Origin: Helianthus annuus
Taxonomy: Eukaryota > Streptophyta > Magnoliopsida > Asterales > Asteraceae
NCBI RefSeq assembly: GCF_002127325.2
Contig: NC_035448.2
Span: 59,263,577 to 59,327,576, forward strand
DNA: 64,000 nt
Direction of reading: 5' to 3'
Part shown: piece after piece, positions 25,093-36,500 of the stretch
Layout of the letters: every line of letters begins with the position of its first letter
How positions within the stretch are numbered: the stretch's first letter is position 1
The notes under the pieces: generated by a model
Told to the model about the DNA's origin: nothing
What the model saw: only the letters and a program-made list of their open reading frames with translations
The model's database searches: none
Made by a program: the position numbers and the translations under genes

Positions 25093-26796
25093 TGTAACAT
25101 CCCATAATTTATAAAATAGGATGCCTCAACATTTACAAGCATTATAAAGTAAGTTGTGGTAATTGTATTAAAAATCTAAAGAAAGTTTATAAAATTATGG
25201 AATGGGTTATAAGGATCCATAAACCAAACTTGAGGGTTGTTTGTGTAACATTTAATAACATGTGAGATAAAATTAATTAGTAAAATTAAAACCCAGAATG
25301 TTCTGGGTTGTGTTGGTCGCGACCAGAGAAGGGAGAAAGGGGGAAAAACCCTAGCTTGATCAAGTAACCACAAAATCAGTACAATTATGGAGGATTCATG
25401 TTACAAATCGAATGCTAATGTCTAAATACTCACTAATCCCAGTGTTTTGGGCATAAGGTAAGATGAAATCTCATATTTTCATGTATGTTGATGAACTAGG
25501 GTTTACACCAATTCGTGATTTAGTATGAAATTAAGTTGCATGTGAGTTAGAATCAACATTTAGAAGGTGTATTGTACTTGAAAATGATTTACTAAAGACT
25601 TTGGGGGAAAAACCCACTTGTAATAGTATGATGATTAGTAAGTATTTGATTAGTTGAGTAAATTTTCAAGTGTAAGTGTATGATAGATAGAATATTGGTG
25701 GATGTTATTGCGTAGAATGAATAATTGAGCTAAAGTTGGTTGAATATGTGAAATATGATGTATTCTAGGGAATTTATGCATAAACTATGTGTACATAAGG
25801 CTTGAGTAGTTGTACGCACATTAGGTGTTTGATGAAATGCCTCAATGATAATCTAAGTAGCCTTGAATAAATCGTGAGCGAATGGTTTTGTATGTTGAAA
25901 GTTTATGCATTGTTAATTGTTATATAAGTAGCATCGATACTTGAACGTATGGTTATGAATGTAAGGACTATGATCTAAATAAGAACGAATTCATGTAGGA
26001 TCGAAAGAAGAAGGAGCTAGTTCCGGATCACAAACAAAGGCACAAGATCGAGGTAAGTTCGTTACTTACATGTTTACTTGTGAGTTTATTGATATTGTTT
26101 CTTTTGATAATTGATATTCAATTAAGGTGGATATCTCAAATGAGAATGTGAAAGTAGGAATCCGTAACGGTCCATAGTGATTGGGTCGGTTCGGGTTCGG
26201 ATGAGAAGGAATTTAATGGAAGTTTTCTCCTTGATCCGTACTAAACGGATTATTGGAAGCGAATGAGAAATAGTCGTGTTTATTTGACTAGAATGAATTG
26301 GTATGAAATAAGATCAATTGGTAATATATCTTATAAATCCGAGAATATGAATTGAGATAGGATGAAAACGTTATGTGTACTACACTAATATATTTTGTTG
26401 AATGATTGTAGGTAAAGCACCCGCATGATTGTCGTTGCGTCGCTCGGATACGAACACACCTTGATCACCCGTGATGCGCTTCCGCAACTTTTGTATTAAC
26501 CTTATTAGTCAAAGGCTTTTGTTAAAGTTAGTTGTGTTTGAAGTTTTAAACTTTAACTAGATGTTTATAAGTACTTAAGTACCTAAACTTGATGTTTGGA
26601 ATTGGTAGTTTAAATGTTAAGATCTTCTTTACGTTTTTTGAATGTGTCGTTATTTGAGTCTTTGATATATTATAAACAGGGATGTTGTTCAAAAATGAGA
26701 ACGGGTCATGCCCAAATTTTTATTTTTTTTTATTTTGGCGATTTGGTTAAGTGTCGTTTGTGACGTTTTAAGCATGACTTTGGAAGGGGTGTTTCA
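25093..26796 (+). repeat. Element E 5' LTR
   Basis: 1704 bp, starts TGTAACATCC and ends GGTGTTTCA. There is no clear TATA box like those of the other LTRs. A good splice-donor-like site (CGAGGTAAGTTCG near 26048-26060) and an acceptor-like site (ATGATTGTAG near 26402-26411) lie about 360 bp apart inside the LTR and recur in the 3' LTR. Confidence 0.93.
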
Positions 26797-26799
26797 AGT

Positions 26800-26811
26800 T
26801 GGTATCAGAGC
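26800..26811 (+). other. Element E primer-binding site (initiator tRNA-Met type)
   Basis: TGGTATCAGAGC three bases after the LTR end. Confidence 0.92.
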
Positions 26812-27091
26812 CTAGGTTTGAGGGATTCGAACACGATGTAGTGCCCGAACTCAAACCGAAAGCTCGCAAGAATGGGTGTGTTCGCTCCGAGACGCAAATA
26901 GAGGTAAAACTTTTAAGAAAGCTTTATAGTAATTAATACTACAAGTTATAAAGTGTTAGAATGAGTTTTGAATATAGTAATAGTAATAAATGGTGCATTA
27001 GAATATCTAGGGGTTAGTAGAATTGAAACCGTGCACGAAAACGGTTCGGAATGGTCAAAAATATAAAGTTTGGGGTGATTTTCGCTGGGCA

Positions 27092-27225
27092 CTACCGTAG
27101 CTTACGGTGGCCACCGTAAGCTACGGTAGGTACTGGGCAAAATAGAGCTGCCGTAAGACAGGAGCGTAGGGCCGTAAAGAACAAATCAGCACCGTAAGCT
27201 ACGGTGGTCACCGTAGCTTACGGTG
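27092..27225 (+). repeat. Two perfect long palindromes in the leader of element E
   Basis: 27092-27129 is a perfect 38-bp palindrome with arms CTACCGTAGCTTACGGTGG and no spacer. 27190-27225 has perfect 17-bp arms (CACCGTAAGCTACGGTG) around a 2-base spacer. Both lie between PBS and gag, so in the genomic RNA they would form two strong hairpins in the region where retroelement packaging or dimerisation signals are found. Confidence 0.9.
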
Positions 27226-27533
27226 ACTATCAAATTGCTGAATTTTTTTATGTTGTTTGTTCGAGTATGAGGTTTGTTTTAATTAGTTCCTAAGGCCCCG
27301 TAATCCTTTGCTAAGGTCATTATGCATCAAGAAGGTTGAAAGAAAATGTCTAATAAGAAAGAAGGTATGATTTAATATGAAATGGTCTAGCAATACAACA
27401 TTATCATCAAGAATGATAACGTGTAAAGTATGAATAGTAAACAGAATGAAATATGTGATAGAATGAATATGTATGAGTCAAGAGGGATGTATAAAAAGAG
27501 AATTTTAATATATAGAATGAATGTTTTATGTAG

Positions 27534-30500
27534 ATGACGGACACAAGTAATGTAGATGATGCTGAAATAGCCCGTCAAGAGGCATTCAATAATAAGATGA
27601 TAGAAGCTGCAGAAAAAGTGATGAATGCCAACCTTCCCAAGTTAGCTCAAGAAGTCGAGAGCCGAGTCTTGGGGGTTGTTGATGAGATGATGACTAGCAA
27701 GATTGAGGAGTTAAAAGAAATGCTTGAAGGGTCCAGAACCAAAAGCAAGGAACGAAGGTGTACATATAAGGATTTTATGGCATGTAATCCCTTTTCATAC
27801 AATGGGGAGGTGGATCCGGTAAAGTGTCAAAGATGGATAGCAAACATTGAAGCCGTATTTGTACGTAGTCGATGTGAGAAAGAAGATCAAGTAATGTTTG
27901 CTATGGGTCAACTTCAGCAACAAGCCAAAGATTGGTGGGATACTCAAAGTAAAGAGATAGGGGAAGTGAGACTCCAAACTCTAACATGGCAGGAATTCAA
28001 AGAGTTGTTCCTAAAATATCATTGCCCGCAATCGGCAATTGATAGAATACAAGATGAGTTCTTGCATCTTCGCCAACAGAATGAGTCCATTGATGAAATT
28101 ACCAACATATTCTTCGATAAGTTAAAGTTCTGTGATGATTTCGTCAAGTCAGAAAGGATGAAGATAAATCGGTATTATGGAATGTTGAAGGCCGAGTATA
28201 GGGAGTTCATTACCCCTTCGAAGTGTGAAACTTTAAGCGAACTTATCAATTTAGCCCGGGATAGGGAGATAGAACTGAAGCGACAAGTGGAAAGAGGAGA
28301 GAAAAGAGTTGCTGAGAAGCCATCAACTACGAATCCATCCAAGAAGCCTAAGCAGCACGACACTAGAACTAAAGGAGGATCTAAAGGTAGTATTCCCCCA
28401 TGCAAAACTTGTGGTAAGCTTCACACTGGAGAATGTTTGATGGGAAAGAAGGGGTGTTACAACTGTGGTCAAGAGGGACATCCTTATTTTAAGTGCCCTA
28501 GTCCTGTGAGGACGTGTTTCAATTGCTTCACTCCTGGTCATGTAAAAGCTGAATGTCCAAAGCTTAAACAACAAGGGCAGAAAGATGAAAAGAAGAATGA
28601 AAATCAGAAGGCTCGGGGAAGAATGTTTCAGACTACTACCGAGGAAGCCAAGGTTTCACCGAATGTTGTGTCAGGTATTTTCTTAATCAACCAAATACCC
28701 GTGAATGTGTTATTCGATTCTGGTGCTAGCAAGTCTTTCGTGTCAGACGAACTTATGTGTTATCCTTCCTTTAGAAGGGAACGAATGCATGTACCCTTAG
28801 AAGTAGAAGTAGCGGATAGTAAAAGTTATTTGTTATGTGAAGTTTGTAAGAATTGTAAGATAACCATAGAAAACGAAGAATTTGAAATAGATCTCATTCC
28901 TATGACTTTGGGGGAATTTAAAGTAGTTGTAGGGATGGATTGGTTATCCCGCTATCACGCGGAAATTCGATGCGAGGCGAAAGTCATTCATGTATTCTCA
29001 CCTAGTGGGGCTCGAATAAGTATTCGTGGAGAAAGAAAGCTAGAGACAAAACTATGCACGATTGTCGAAATGGTTAAGCACGCAAGAAATGAAGGAAGGG
29101 CCTACTTGGCTTATGTGGTGGATACAAGACAGAAGGTACCCGAAATTGGAGGAGTAGAAGTAGTGAACGAGTATGCGGATGTGTTTCCGGACGAATTACC
29201 GGGGTTACCACCTGAACGAGAGGCGGAATTCCGAATCGAATTAAATCCGGGCGCCAAGCCAGTGGCTAAAGCTCCCTATAGGTTAGCTCCCGCTGAGATG
29301 CGAGAGCTAATGACACAGATACAGGAATTACTCGATAAGGGTTTCGTACGCCCGAGTGTGTCGCCTTGGGGAGCCCTGGTACTCTTTGTGAAAAAGAAAG
29401 ACGGCACGATGCGCATGTGTATAGATTATCGAGATTTGAACAAGTTGACCGTGAAGAATAAATACCCTTTACCTCGAATAGATGATCTTTTTGACCAACT
29501 GCAAGGAGCAAGTTGGTTTTCAAAAATCGATTTGCGTTCGGGGTATCATCAACTTCGGGTACGGGAAGAAGATGTTGCGAAAACTGCGTTCAGGACCCGA
29601 TATGGGCATTACGAGTTTTTAGTAATGCCATTCGGGCTGACTAACGCCCCGACCGCTTTCATGGATCTGATGAATAGAGTATGTCGGCCCATGCTAGATA
29701 AGTCTGTTATAGTGTTTATAGATGATATCCTTGTGTACTCTCGTAGTAGAGCCGAACATGAAAATCATTTGCGTGAAGTGTTAGAGATTCTTCGGAAAGA
29801 GAAGTTATATGCTAAGTTTTCCAAATGTGCCTTCTGGCTTAGAGAGGTGCAATTTCTTGGCCACGTCATTAATAAAGATGGTGTCTTGGTAGACCCAACT
29901 AAAGTAGAGGTTGTTGTGAACTGGGTTCCTCCTAAGAACCCGAGTGAAGTGAGAAGTTTTCTGGGTTTGGCTGGGTATTACTGAAGGTTTATACAGGATT
30001 TTTCCAAAATATCGTTACCTTTAACCAAACTAACCAAGAAGAATGAGAAGTTTGTGTGGGGAGTTGAGCAAGAAAAGGCATTCCAAACTTTGAAGAGTAA
30101 GCTGTCTGACGCCCCAATTCTAACCTTACCCGAGGGTTCAGAAGACTTGGTAGTATACACTGATGCTTCACATCAGGGCTTGGGGGCTGTTTTAATGCAA
30201 CGGGGTAAAGTGATAGCATATGCTTCAAGGCAGCTTAAACCACATGAAAGTAACTACCCAACACACGATTTAGAGTTGGCTGCAGTAGTGTTCGCGTTGA
30301 AACTGTGGCGACATTATTTGTACGGAACTAAATGTACCATATATTCGGATCACAAAAGTCTCAAGTATTTCTTCGAACAAAAAGACTTGAATATGAGACA
30401 ACGAAGGTGGTTAGAATTAATTAAGGATTATGATTGTGAAACCCTTTATCATCCGGGGAAGGCCAATGTCTTAGCAGATGCGTTAAGCCGGAAGGAATAC

Positions 30501-31979
30501 CCATCACCCATACAAGTTAAGTCAATGAAATTGACTGTCACCCCTAAACTTTTGGTGTCGATCAAAAAGGCCCAAATAAAATCCTTAAATAGTGATCCGA
30601 AGAAGGAAAGAATGAAAGGCCTAATTGGGGAATTAAAAATGAATGCCGATGGCATCATGACCAGGTATGATCGAATCTGGGTACCTTGGTTATCCGAGGT
30701 GAAATCATTATTGCTAGAAGAGGCTCACAAATCTCGTTATACGGTACACCCTGGAGCTACAAAAATGTATCAAGATTTAAAGAAAGGGTATTGGTGGCCT
30801 GGAATGAAACGCGACATTGTTAAGTACGTGGCTAAGTGCTTGACATGTTCCCAAGTGAAGGCGGAGCACCAAAAACCATATGGTAAATTGCAATCTTTAG
30901 AGATACCGGTTTGGAAGTGGGAAGACATAACCATGGATCTTGTTACAAAGCTTCCCAGAACGAAACGAGGTCACGACGCTATTTGGGTTATAGTCGATCG
31001 ACTTACAAAAAGTGCTCACTTTTTACCCATACGAGAATCTATTTCATCCGAAAAATTGGCAGAAATTTATATGAATGAAATAATTGCTCGTCACGGAGTA
31101 CCCGTGTCTATTGTGTCGGATCGTGACACAAGATTCACGTCTCGTTTTTGGTGAAAATTTCACGAAGATGTGGGCACAAACTTGCGACTAAGTACCGCGT
31201 ACCATCCGCAGACGGATGGACAGTCGGAAAGAACTATACAAACGTTGCTAGATATGTTGAGGGCTTGTGTTATAGACCTTGGGGGTAATTGGGATAACCA
31301 TTTACCGTTGGTAGAGTTCGCGTACAACAACAGTTATCAAAGTAGTATCAAAATGGCGCCATATGAAATGTTGTACGGTAGAAAGTGTAGAACACCTGTA
31401 TGTTGGGGAGAAATCGGGCAACGGGAACTCGCGCCTAAAGATGTTGTGACAATAACGAATGAAAAGATTGATCAAGTCCGGGCTCGTTTGAAGGCGGCGC
31501 AAGACAGGCAAAAATCCTATGCAGATAAAAGAAGGCGTCCTATCGAATTTCAAGAAGGTGATCGTGTGTTTTTAAAGGTCTCGCCGTGGAAGGGTATAAT
31601 ACGGTTCCGCAAACGGGGAAAATTGGGTCCTCGGTACATCGGACCGTTCAGAATAGTGGCTCGTGTTGGTAAAGTGGCATACCGGCTAGAATTACCTCCA
31701 GTTCTAGATGGAATCCATAACACGTTTCACGTGTCTCAACTAAGAAGGTGCCTCGCGGACGATACAGCGCATGTGTCACTTGATGACATTGAATTGGATG
31801 ATAAAATGAATTATATTGAAAAGCCGGTAGCTATCAAAGATTCCAAAATAAAGCATCTACGAAACAAGGCCATTCGACAAGTTTTAGTGCAATGGCAGCA
31901 TCGGAAAGGATCGGATCTAACCTGGGAATCTGAAGATGAAATGCGAAAGCACTACCCGTCTCTTTTTGGTACGTATTAA
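27534..31979 (+). pseudogene. Element E gag-pol polyprotein with two in-frame TGA codons
   Basis: One reading frame of 1482 codons, broken by TGA at 29982-29984 and 31152-31154. Gag: start [15 protein letters not shown], zinc knuckles [14 protein letters not shown] and [14 protein letters not shown]. Protease: [24 protein letters not shown]. RNase [15 protein letters not shown]. Integrase: [10 protein letters not shown] with [26 protein letters not shown]. The tail has GPF-type YIGPFRIV and a chromodomain-like end (VLVQWQHRKG, LTWESE). The first TGA falls after GLAGYY, where the intact relative in this window has Arg, so CGA to TGA by methyl-cytosine deamination is likely. The second follows SRFW in the integrase core. 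No frameshifts. The first stop removes RNase H and integrase from any translated product. Confidence 0.93.
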
Positions 31980-31999
31980 GGTTTCGGGGACGAAACCTC

Positions 32000-32017
32000 T
32001 TTTAAGGGGGGTAGATT
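32000..32017 (+). other. Element E polypurine tract
   Basis: TTTTAAGGGGGGTAGATT immediately before the LTR start TGTAACATCC at 32018. Confidence 0.85.
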
Positions 32018-33720
32018 TGTAACATCCCATAATTTATAAAATAAGATGCCTCAACATTTACAAGCATTATATAATAAGTTGTGGTAATTGTATTAAAAAT
32101 CTAAAGAAAGTTTATAAAATTATGGAATGGGTTATAAGGATCCATAAACCAAACTTGAGGGTTGTTTGTGTAACATTTAATAACATGTGAGATAAAATTA
32201 ATTAGTAAAATTAAAACCCAGAATGTTCTGGGTTGTGTTGGTCGCGACCAGAGAAGGGAGAAAGGGGGAAAAACCCTAGCTTGATCAAGTAACCACAAAA
32301 TTAGTACAATTATGGAGGATTCATGTTACAAATCGAATGCTAATGTCTAAATACTCACTAATCCCAGTGTTTTGGGCATAAGGTAAGATGAAATCTCATA
32401 TTTTCATGTATGTTGATGAACTAGGGTTTACACCAATTCGTGATTTAGTATGAAATTAAGTTGCATGTGAGTTAGAATCAACATTTAGAAGGTGTATTGT
32501 ACTTGAAAATGATTTACTAAAGACTTTGGGGAAAAACCCACTTGTAATAGTATGATGATTAGTAAGTATTTGATTAGTTGAGTAAATTTTCAAGTGTAAT
32601 TGTATGATAGATAGAATATTGGTGGATGTTATTGCGTAGAATGAATAATTGAGCTAAAATTGGTTGAATATGTGAAATATGATGTATTCTAGGGAATTTA
32701 TGCATAAACTATGTGTACATAAGGCTTGAGTAGTTGTACGCACATTAGGTGTTTGATGAAATGCCTCAGTGATAATCTAAGTAGCCTTGAATAAATCGTG
32801 AGCGAATGGTTTTGTATGTTGAAAGTTTATGCATTGTTAATTGTTATATAAGTAGCATCGATACTTGAACGTATGGTTATGAATGTAAGGACTATGATCT
32901 AAATAAGAACGAATTCATGTAGGATCGAAAGAAGAAGGAGCTAGTTCCGGACCACAAACAAAGGCACAAGATCGAGGTAAGTTCGTTACTTACATGTTTA
33001 GTTGTGAGTTTATTGATATTGTTTCTTTTGATAATTGATATTCAATTAAGGTAGATATCACAAATGAGAATGTGAAAGTAGGAATCCGTAACGGTCCATA
33101 GTGATTGGGTCGGTTCGGGTTCGGATGAGAAGGAATTTAATGGAAGTTTTCTCCTTGATCCGTACTAAACGGATTATTGGAAGCGAATGAGAAATAGTCG
33201 TGTTTATTTGACTAGAATGAATTGGTATGAAATAAGATCAATTGGTAATATATCTTATAAATCCGAGAATATGAATTGAGATAGGATGAAAACGTTATGT
33301 GTACTACACTAATATATTTTGTTGAATGATTGTAGGTAAAGCACCCGCATGATTGTCGTTGCGTCGCTCGGATACGAACACACCTTGATCACCCGTGATG
33401 TGCTTCCGCAACTTTTGTAGTAACCTTATTAGTCAAAGGCTTTTGTTAAAGTTAGTTGTGTTTGAAGTTTTAAACTTTAACTAGATGTTTATAAGTACTT
33501 AAGTACCTAAACTTGATGTTTGGAATTGGTAGTTTAAATGTTAAGATCTTCTTTACGTTTTTTGAATGTATCGTTATTTGAGTCTTTGATATATTATAAA
33601 CAGGGATGTTGTTCAAAAATGCGAACGGGTCATGCCCAAATTTTTATTTTTTTTTATTTTGGCGATTTGGTTAAGTGTCGTTTGTGACGTTTTAAGCATG
33701 ACTTTGGAAGGGGTGTTTCA
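32018..33720 (+). repeat. Element E 3' LTR
   Basis: 1703 bp, about 99.1% identical by eye to the 5' LTR. Ends GGTGTTTCA before the CCCGA duplication. Confidence 0.93.
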
Positions 33721-33725
33721 CCCGA
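33721..33725. repeat. Target-site duplication of element E, right copy (CCCGA)
   Basis: Right partner of 25088-25092; also the continuation of the element D frame. Confidence 0.9.
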
Positions 33726-34842
33726 AGACCATATTCACAGTATTAGCATTGCAATCAATGGTAGCCTTCGCGGTTTTCAAGAATGGTCGGCCTAAGATAA
33801 CCGGCGGTTGTCCTTCAACATTGGACGGCGTGTGGTCCACAACTAGGAAATCTTCGGGGTAATAACAATCGCCTACTCTTACAGCAATTCCTCTCAACAT
33901 CCCCCTAGATGGTTTCCTTGACCCGTCTGCAAGCACAATTGTGGTGTCCACCTCTTCAAGCTCACCAAAATCATATTCATCAAACACTCGACCCACCAAT
34001 ATGCTTATGCTTGCCCCATGATCCACCAATGCCCTCTCAGTCTTGAACTCACCCAACTGGACTGGGATCATAGGCACATTCTCCTCTTCATCTTCAACAC
34101 TTGCAACCAAACGGATTGCACCAATGGTCATATTTAAACGGACGGGTGAATCATTATCATCAACTATTACCCGTGCAGGAGTTACTGCCTCTACATCTGA
34201 TTCTTCAATACAAACCTCATCTTGGGAATCCGCGATTAACTCAGATATTTGAGATTGTGAGTCCACTTGATTGTTGCTTCCTAACCTCTCGGACTCTCTT
34301 TTAACCGGCTCATTGCATAATGCATTTATAAATTCACCTAGCTTGAGTACATCTTCATAAATCTGATATATATCTGGGATGTCTTTGGCGTAACTTGATG
34401 AGTCATATTCATTAAAATGACCATTGCCTCCATAACCAGAGTCCTCAAAATATTCTGATTTTCCATTACAACCCCAATCTGGCTTGTACCGGTGACCATC
34501 ATCCATCTCATAACCACTGTGCTCCCAATTTGGATCATGATGGTAATCCATATCATTGATCTCTTCTTGATATCTATCTTGATAAGAATAACCCTGGTAA
34601 CCCGCATTTTCTTGTCTTTGCATGCGTTGGGACCATACCCACTCATCAAGTTCAGCCTTACTCTCGAACATTGGGCATATCAATGCCCAATGTCCTTGGC
34701 ACCCACACCTTGTGCATATAACATATTCTTTATATTCCCAGCTCATATTTCCTGCACACAAGTAGCAACGAAAAAGCAGTACCGAACAAAAAGAAAACAA
34801 AGACAACAGTGAAAGGAAAAAAAAACTAACTAGAAAAGGCAA
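33721..34842 (-). pseudogene. Element D gag-protease protein, N-terminal part, interrupted by element E
   Basis: 374 codons, open to the insertion point. A hydrophobic N-terminal run before MSWEYKEY suggests that the true start is that Met (near 34745) and that the upstream part is leader. A CCHC zinc knuckle CTRCGCQGHWALIC follows at once, then a Gly/Tyr/His/Asp-rich segment and an acidic linker. Near the end is a retroviral-type aspartic protease fold: LVDHGASISILVGR, then a second conserved region VILGRPFL. The catalytic triplet is DHG rather than DTG or DSG, which casts doubt on proteolytic activity. No RT follows. This resembles the gag-protease proteins of non-autonomous plant retrotransposons related to the Athila/Tat branch. 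Confidence 0.82.
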
Positions 34843-34921
34843 ATATTTTTTAGATTTTTTTTATGTAAAACGGAAGCAAACAAACAAAACTAAACTAAAC
34901 TAGCACTAAGCGCACGACTCA

Positions 34922-34937
34922 CCCGGCAACGGCGCCA
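34922..34937 (-). other. Element D primer-binding site
   Basis: Minus-strand TGGCGCCGTTGCCGGG, three bases from the LTR end. The motif recurs as TGGCGCCGCTGCCGGGGA in element G. In the literature I recall it for Athila/Tat-type elements, with the tRNA given as Asp or Arg; I cannot settle which here. Confidence 0.8.
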
Positions 34938-34940
34938 TTT

Positions 34941-36500
34941 TGATGTCTGTCGTTAGTGACATGCAAAAACCTAATTAACCTAGGTAGCTAGGGTAAGCAG
35001 GGTATCGAATCCAGAGGAGTCTGTGGTTAATGCTAATTATTATTTGTTTGTAAATATTTGAATTACTTTGAGAACTTCCTAGAAAACTATAAACAATAAC
35101 TTTGAGATTGCAAAAACAACGATAGAAAAAAACGTGGTCACTCCGGGATTTTGATTCTGTAATTACTAATAACCTAGTTCTGATTTTATTGGATGTTGTT
35201 GATTAAATAGTAAATCTGTCACATCTACCAATTACCTATGCAGTTCAAAATCTTAATATTAATTGATCAGATAAATATTAAAACAAACATACATAGAAAT
35301 CATTCAATCAACAAAAGCATAATTGGATTCAAAACATAATTATAACTCTGACCGTCACTCAGGATTTGTCTGTCACACAAATAATATAATCATGTAAATA
35401 GTCGGCTGTCACCCGACTACAAATCCAATTCTCAATACAAAACAGAAACTAGAATTAAAAGTGTCTCACAAGAATCATTCACCCGAAGTGTCCACAAAAG
35501 ATTTAGCCGCTCATGATGTGTGTACGATCTTCCGAAGCTTGGGCGAAAGTTGAACTCATCTCGGTTCGGTGTTGTGCGGATGACGTATGATGATATTGAT
35601 GATCGATGATGATGTCCTTCTGTGGAATTTTTGGCTGCCGCCACCTATGATGTTCCTTAATTTACTCGGCCCAATCATGTCTCCAAGTCAAGATGGTTCT
35701 TGTTTTATTATCGGCCCAATCCAAAGTCTACACCCAAGGAAGTCTCATATGCGGCCCACTATTGTCCAACTAATTAAAACCAAAGATGCCACTAGATGTT
35801 GTTGCTTCCCTCACGTGATCAACAGCCGTCAAAACTCTAGTCCCTCCAAAGTCAATGTTGATGATAATTTTTGTTCACATGATCCTAGCCATCCAAAAAG
35901 TCAACAACCCCTAGGATGAGTGATGATGATGTCGTTGAAAGATGATGATGATTTGATATTGTTTTTGTTTTGTGCCTCCCTAGTCATGTGTTCCCTGACT
36001 CCTTTTATTAGAAATTAGATTTATATTTTTTTCCTATTAAATCCTTTCACAATGCATGCTGCCAACTTCAACCGTAGCCTACGCTTACAAACCGTATGCT
36101 ACGGTTTGCAAGTTCTGTTTCTTTTTGTTTCAGCTCGTTCCAACTGTAAGTTACGGTTTGAATCTCGTAACCTATAGTCGTATCTTTTCAATTCCCTTTC
36201 TCTTCACATATTACTTTCACACAATGACACATTAGGTCCCTCGACTTTGTTATATCATATGCCTTGTGTCTCTAAATTCCATATCGGACCCGAACACTTC
36301 CCGCATGACGTGATTTCTTTCGGTAATCATCCTTGCTCGTTCCTCTTTGCTTCCACGCACTTAATTCCACCGAATTATGCCGATTAACCTGTGAATCAAC
36401 AAATGCTCGTAGTGAACATATTCAAAGTATATAATCACGTAAACGGCAATAAATCACACAAGATAAACACGTTAACACTCGGGTTTCACACCTTCCATCA
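34941..36500 (-). repeat. Element D 5' LTR (complete)
   Basis: 1560 bp with terminal inverted repeat TGATG / CATCA. It contains the empty site of element F near 36421. On the minus strand a TATA-like TAATAAAAGG lies near 36000, with inverted ACCGTAGC / GCTACGGT modules upstream at about 36070-36170. Confidence 0.9.

Larger units (their letters stand above)
25093..33720 (+). mobile_element. Element E: full-length Ty3/gypsy retrotransposon with two nonsense codons
   Basis: 8628 bp in plus orientation: 5' LTR 25093-26796, PBS 26800-26811, leader with two perfect hairpins, gag-pol 27534-31979, PPT about 32000-32017, 3' LTR 32018-33720, CCCGA duplications. The LTRs differ at about 15 positions plus one indel by eye (0.9%). 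It is inserted in the gag-protease frame of element D. Structurally complete, but the polyprotein has two in-frame TGA codons, so it is probably not autonomous. Confidence 0.94.
20719..36500 (-). mobile_element. Element D: non-autonomous LTR retrotransposon (gag-protease only), host of E and F
   Basis: Minus orientation: 5' LTR 34941-36500 (1560 bp, TGATG...CATCA ends), PBS 34922-34937, gag-protease frame split by element E, a 1.75-kb non-coding 3' region, PPT next to 22903, and a truncated 3' LTR. Without insertions it is about 6.5 kb. No RT, RNase H or integrase is seen, so it needs proteins in trans. The PBS type (TGGCGCCGTTGCCGGG) is the one I associate with the Athila/Tat branch of Ty3/gypsy. 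The right flank is GGTGA; the left end is deleted so no duplication can be checked. It appears to be inserted in the 5' LTR of element C. Confidence 0.82.

Noticed and set aside
33632..33862. Plus frame across the right border of element E
   Set aside because: Starts in the LTR and ends in the reverse strand of the element D protease; a junction artefact.
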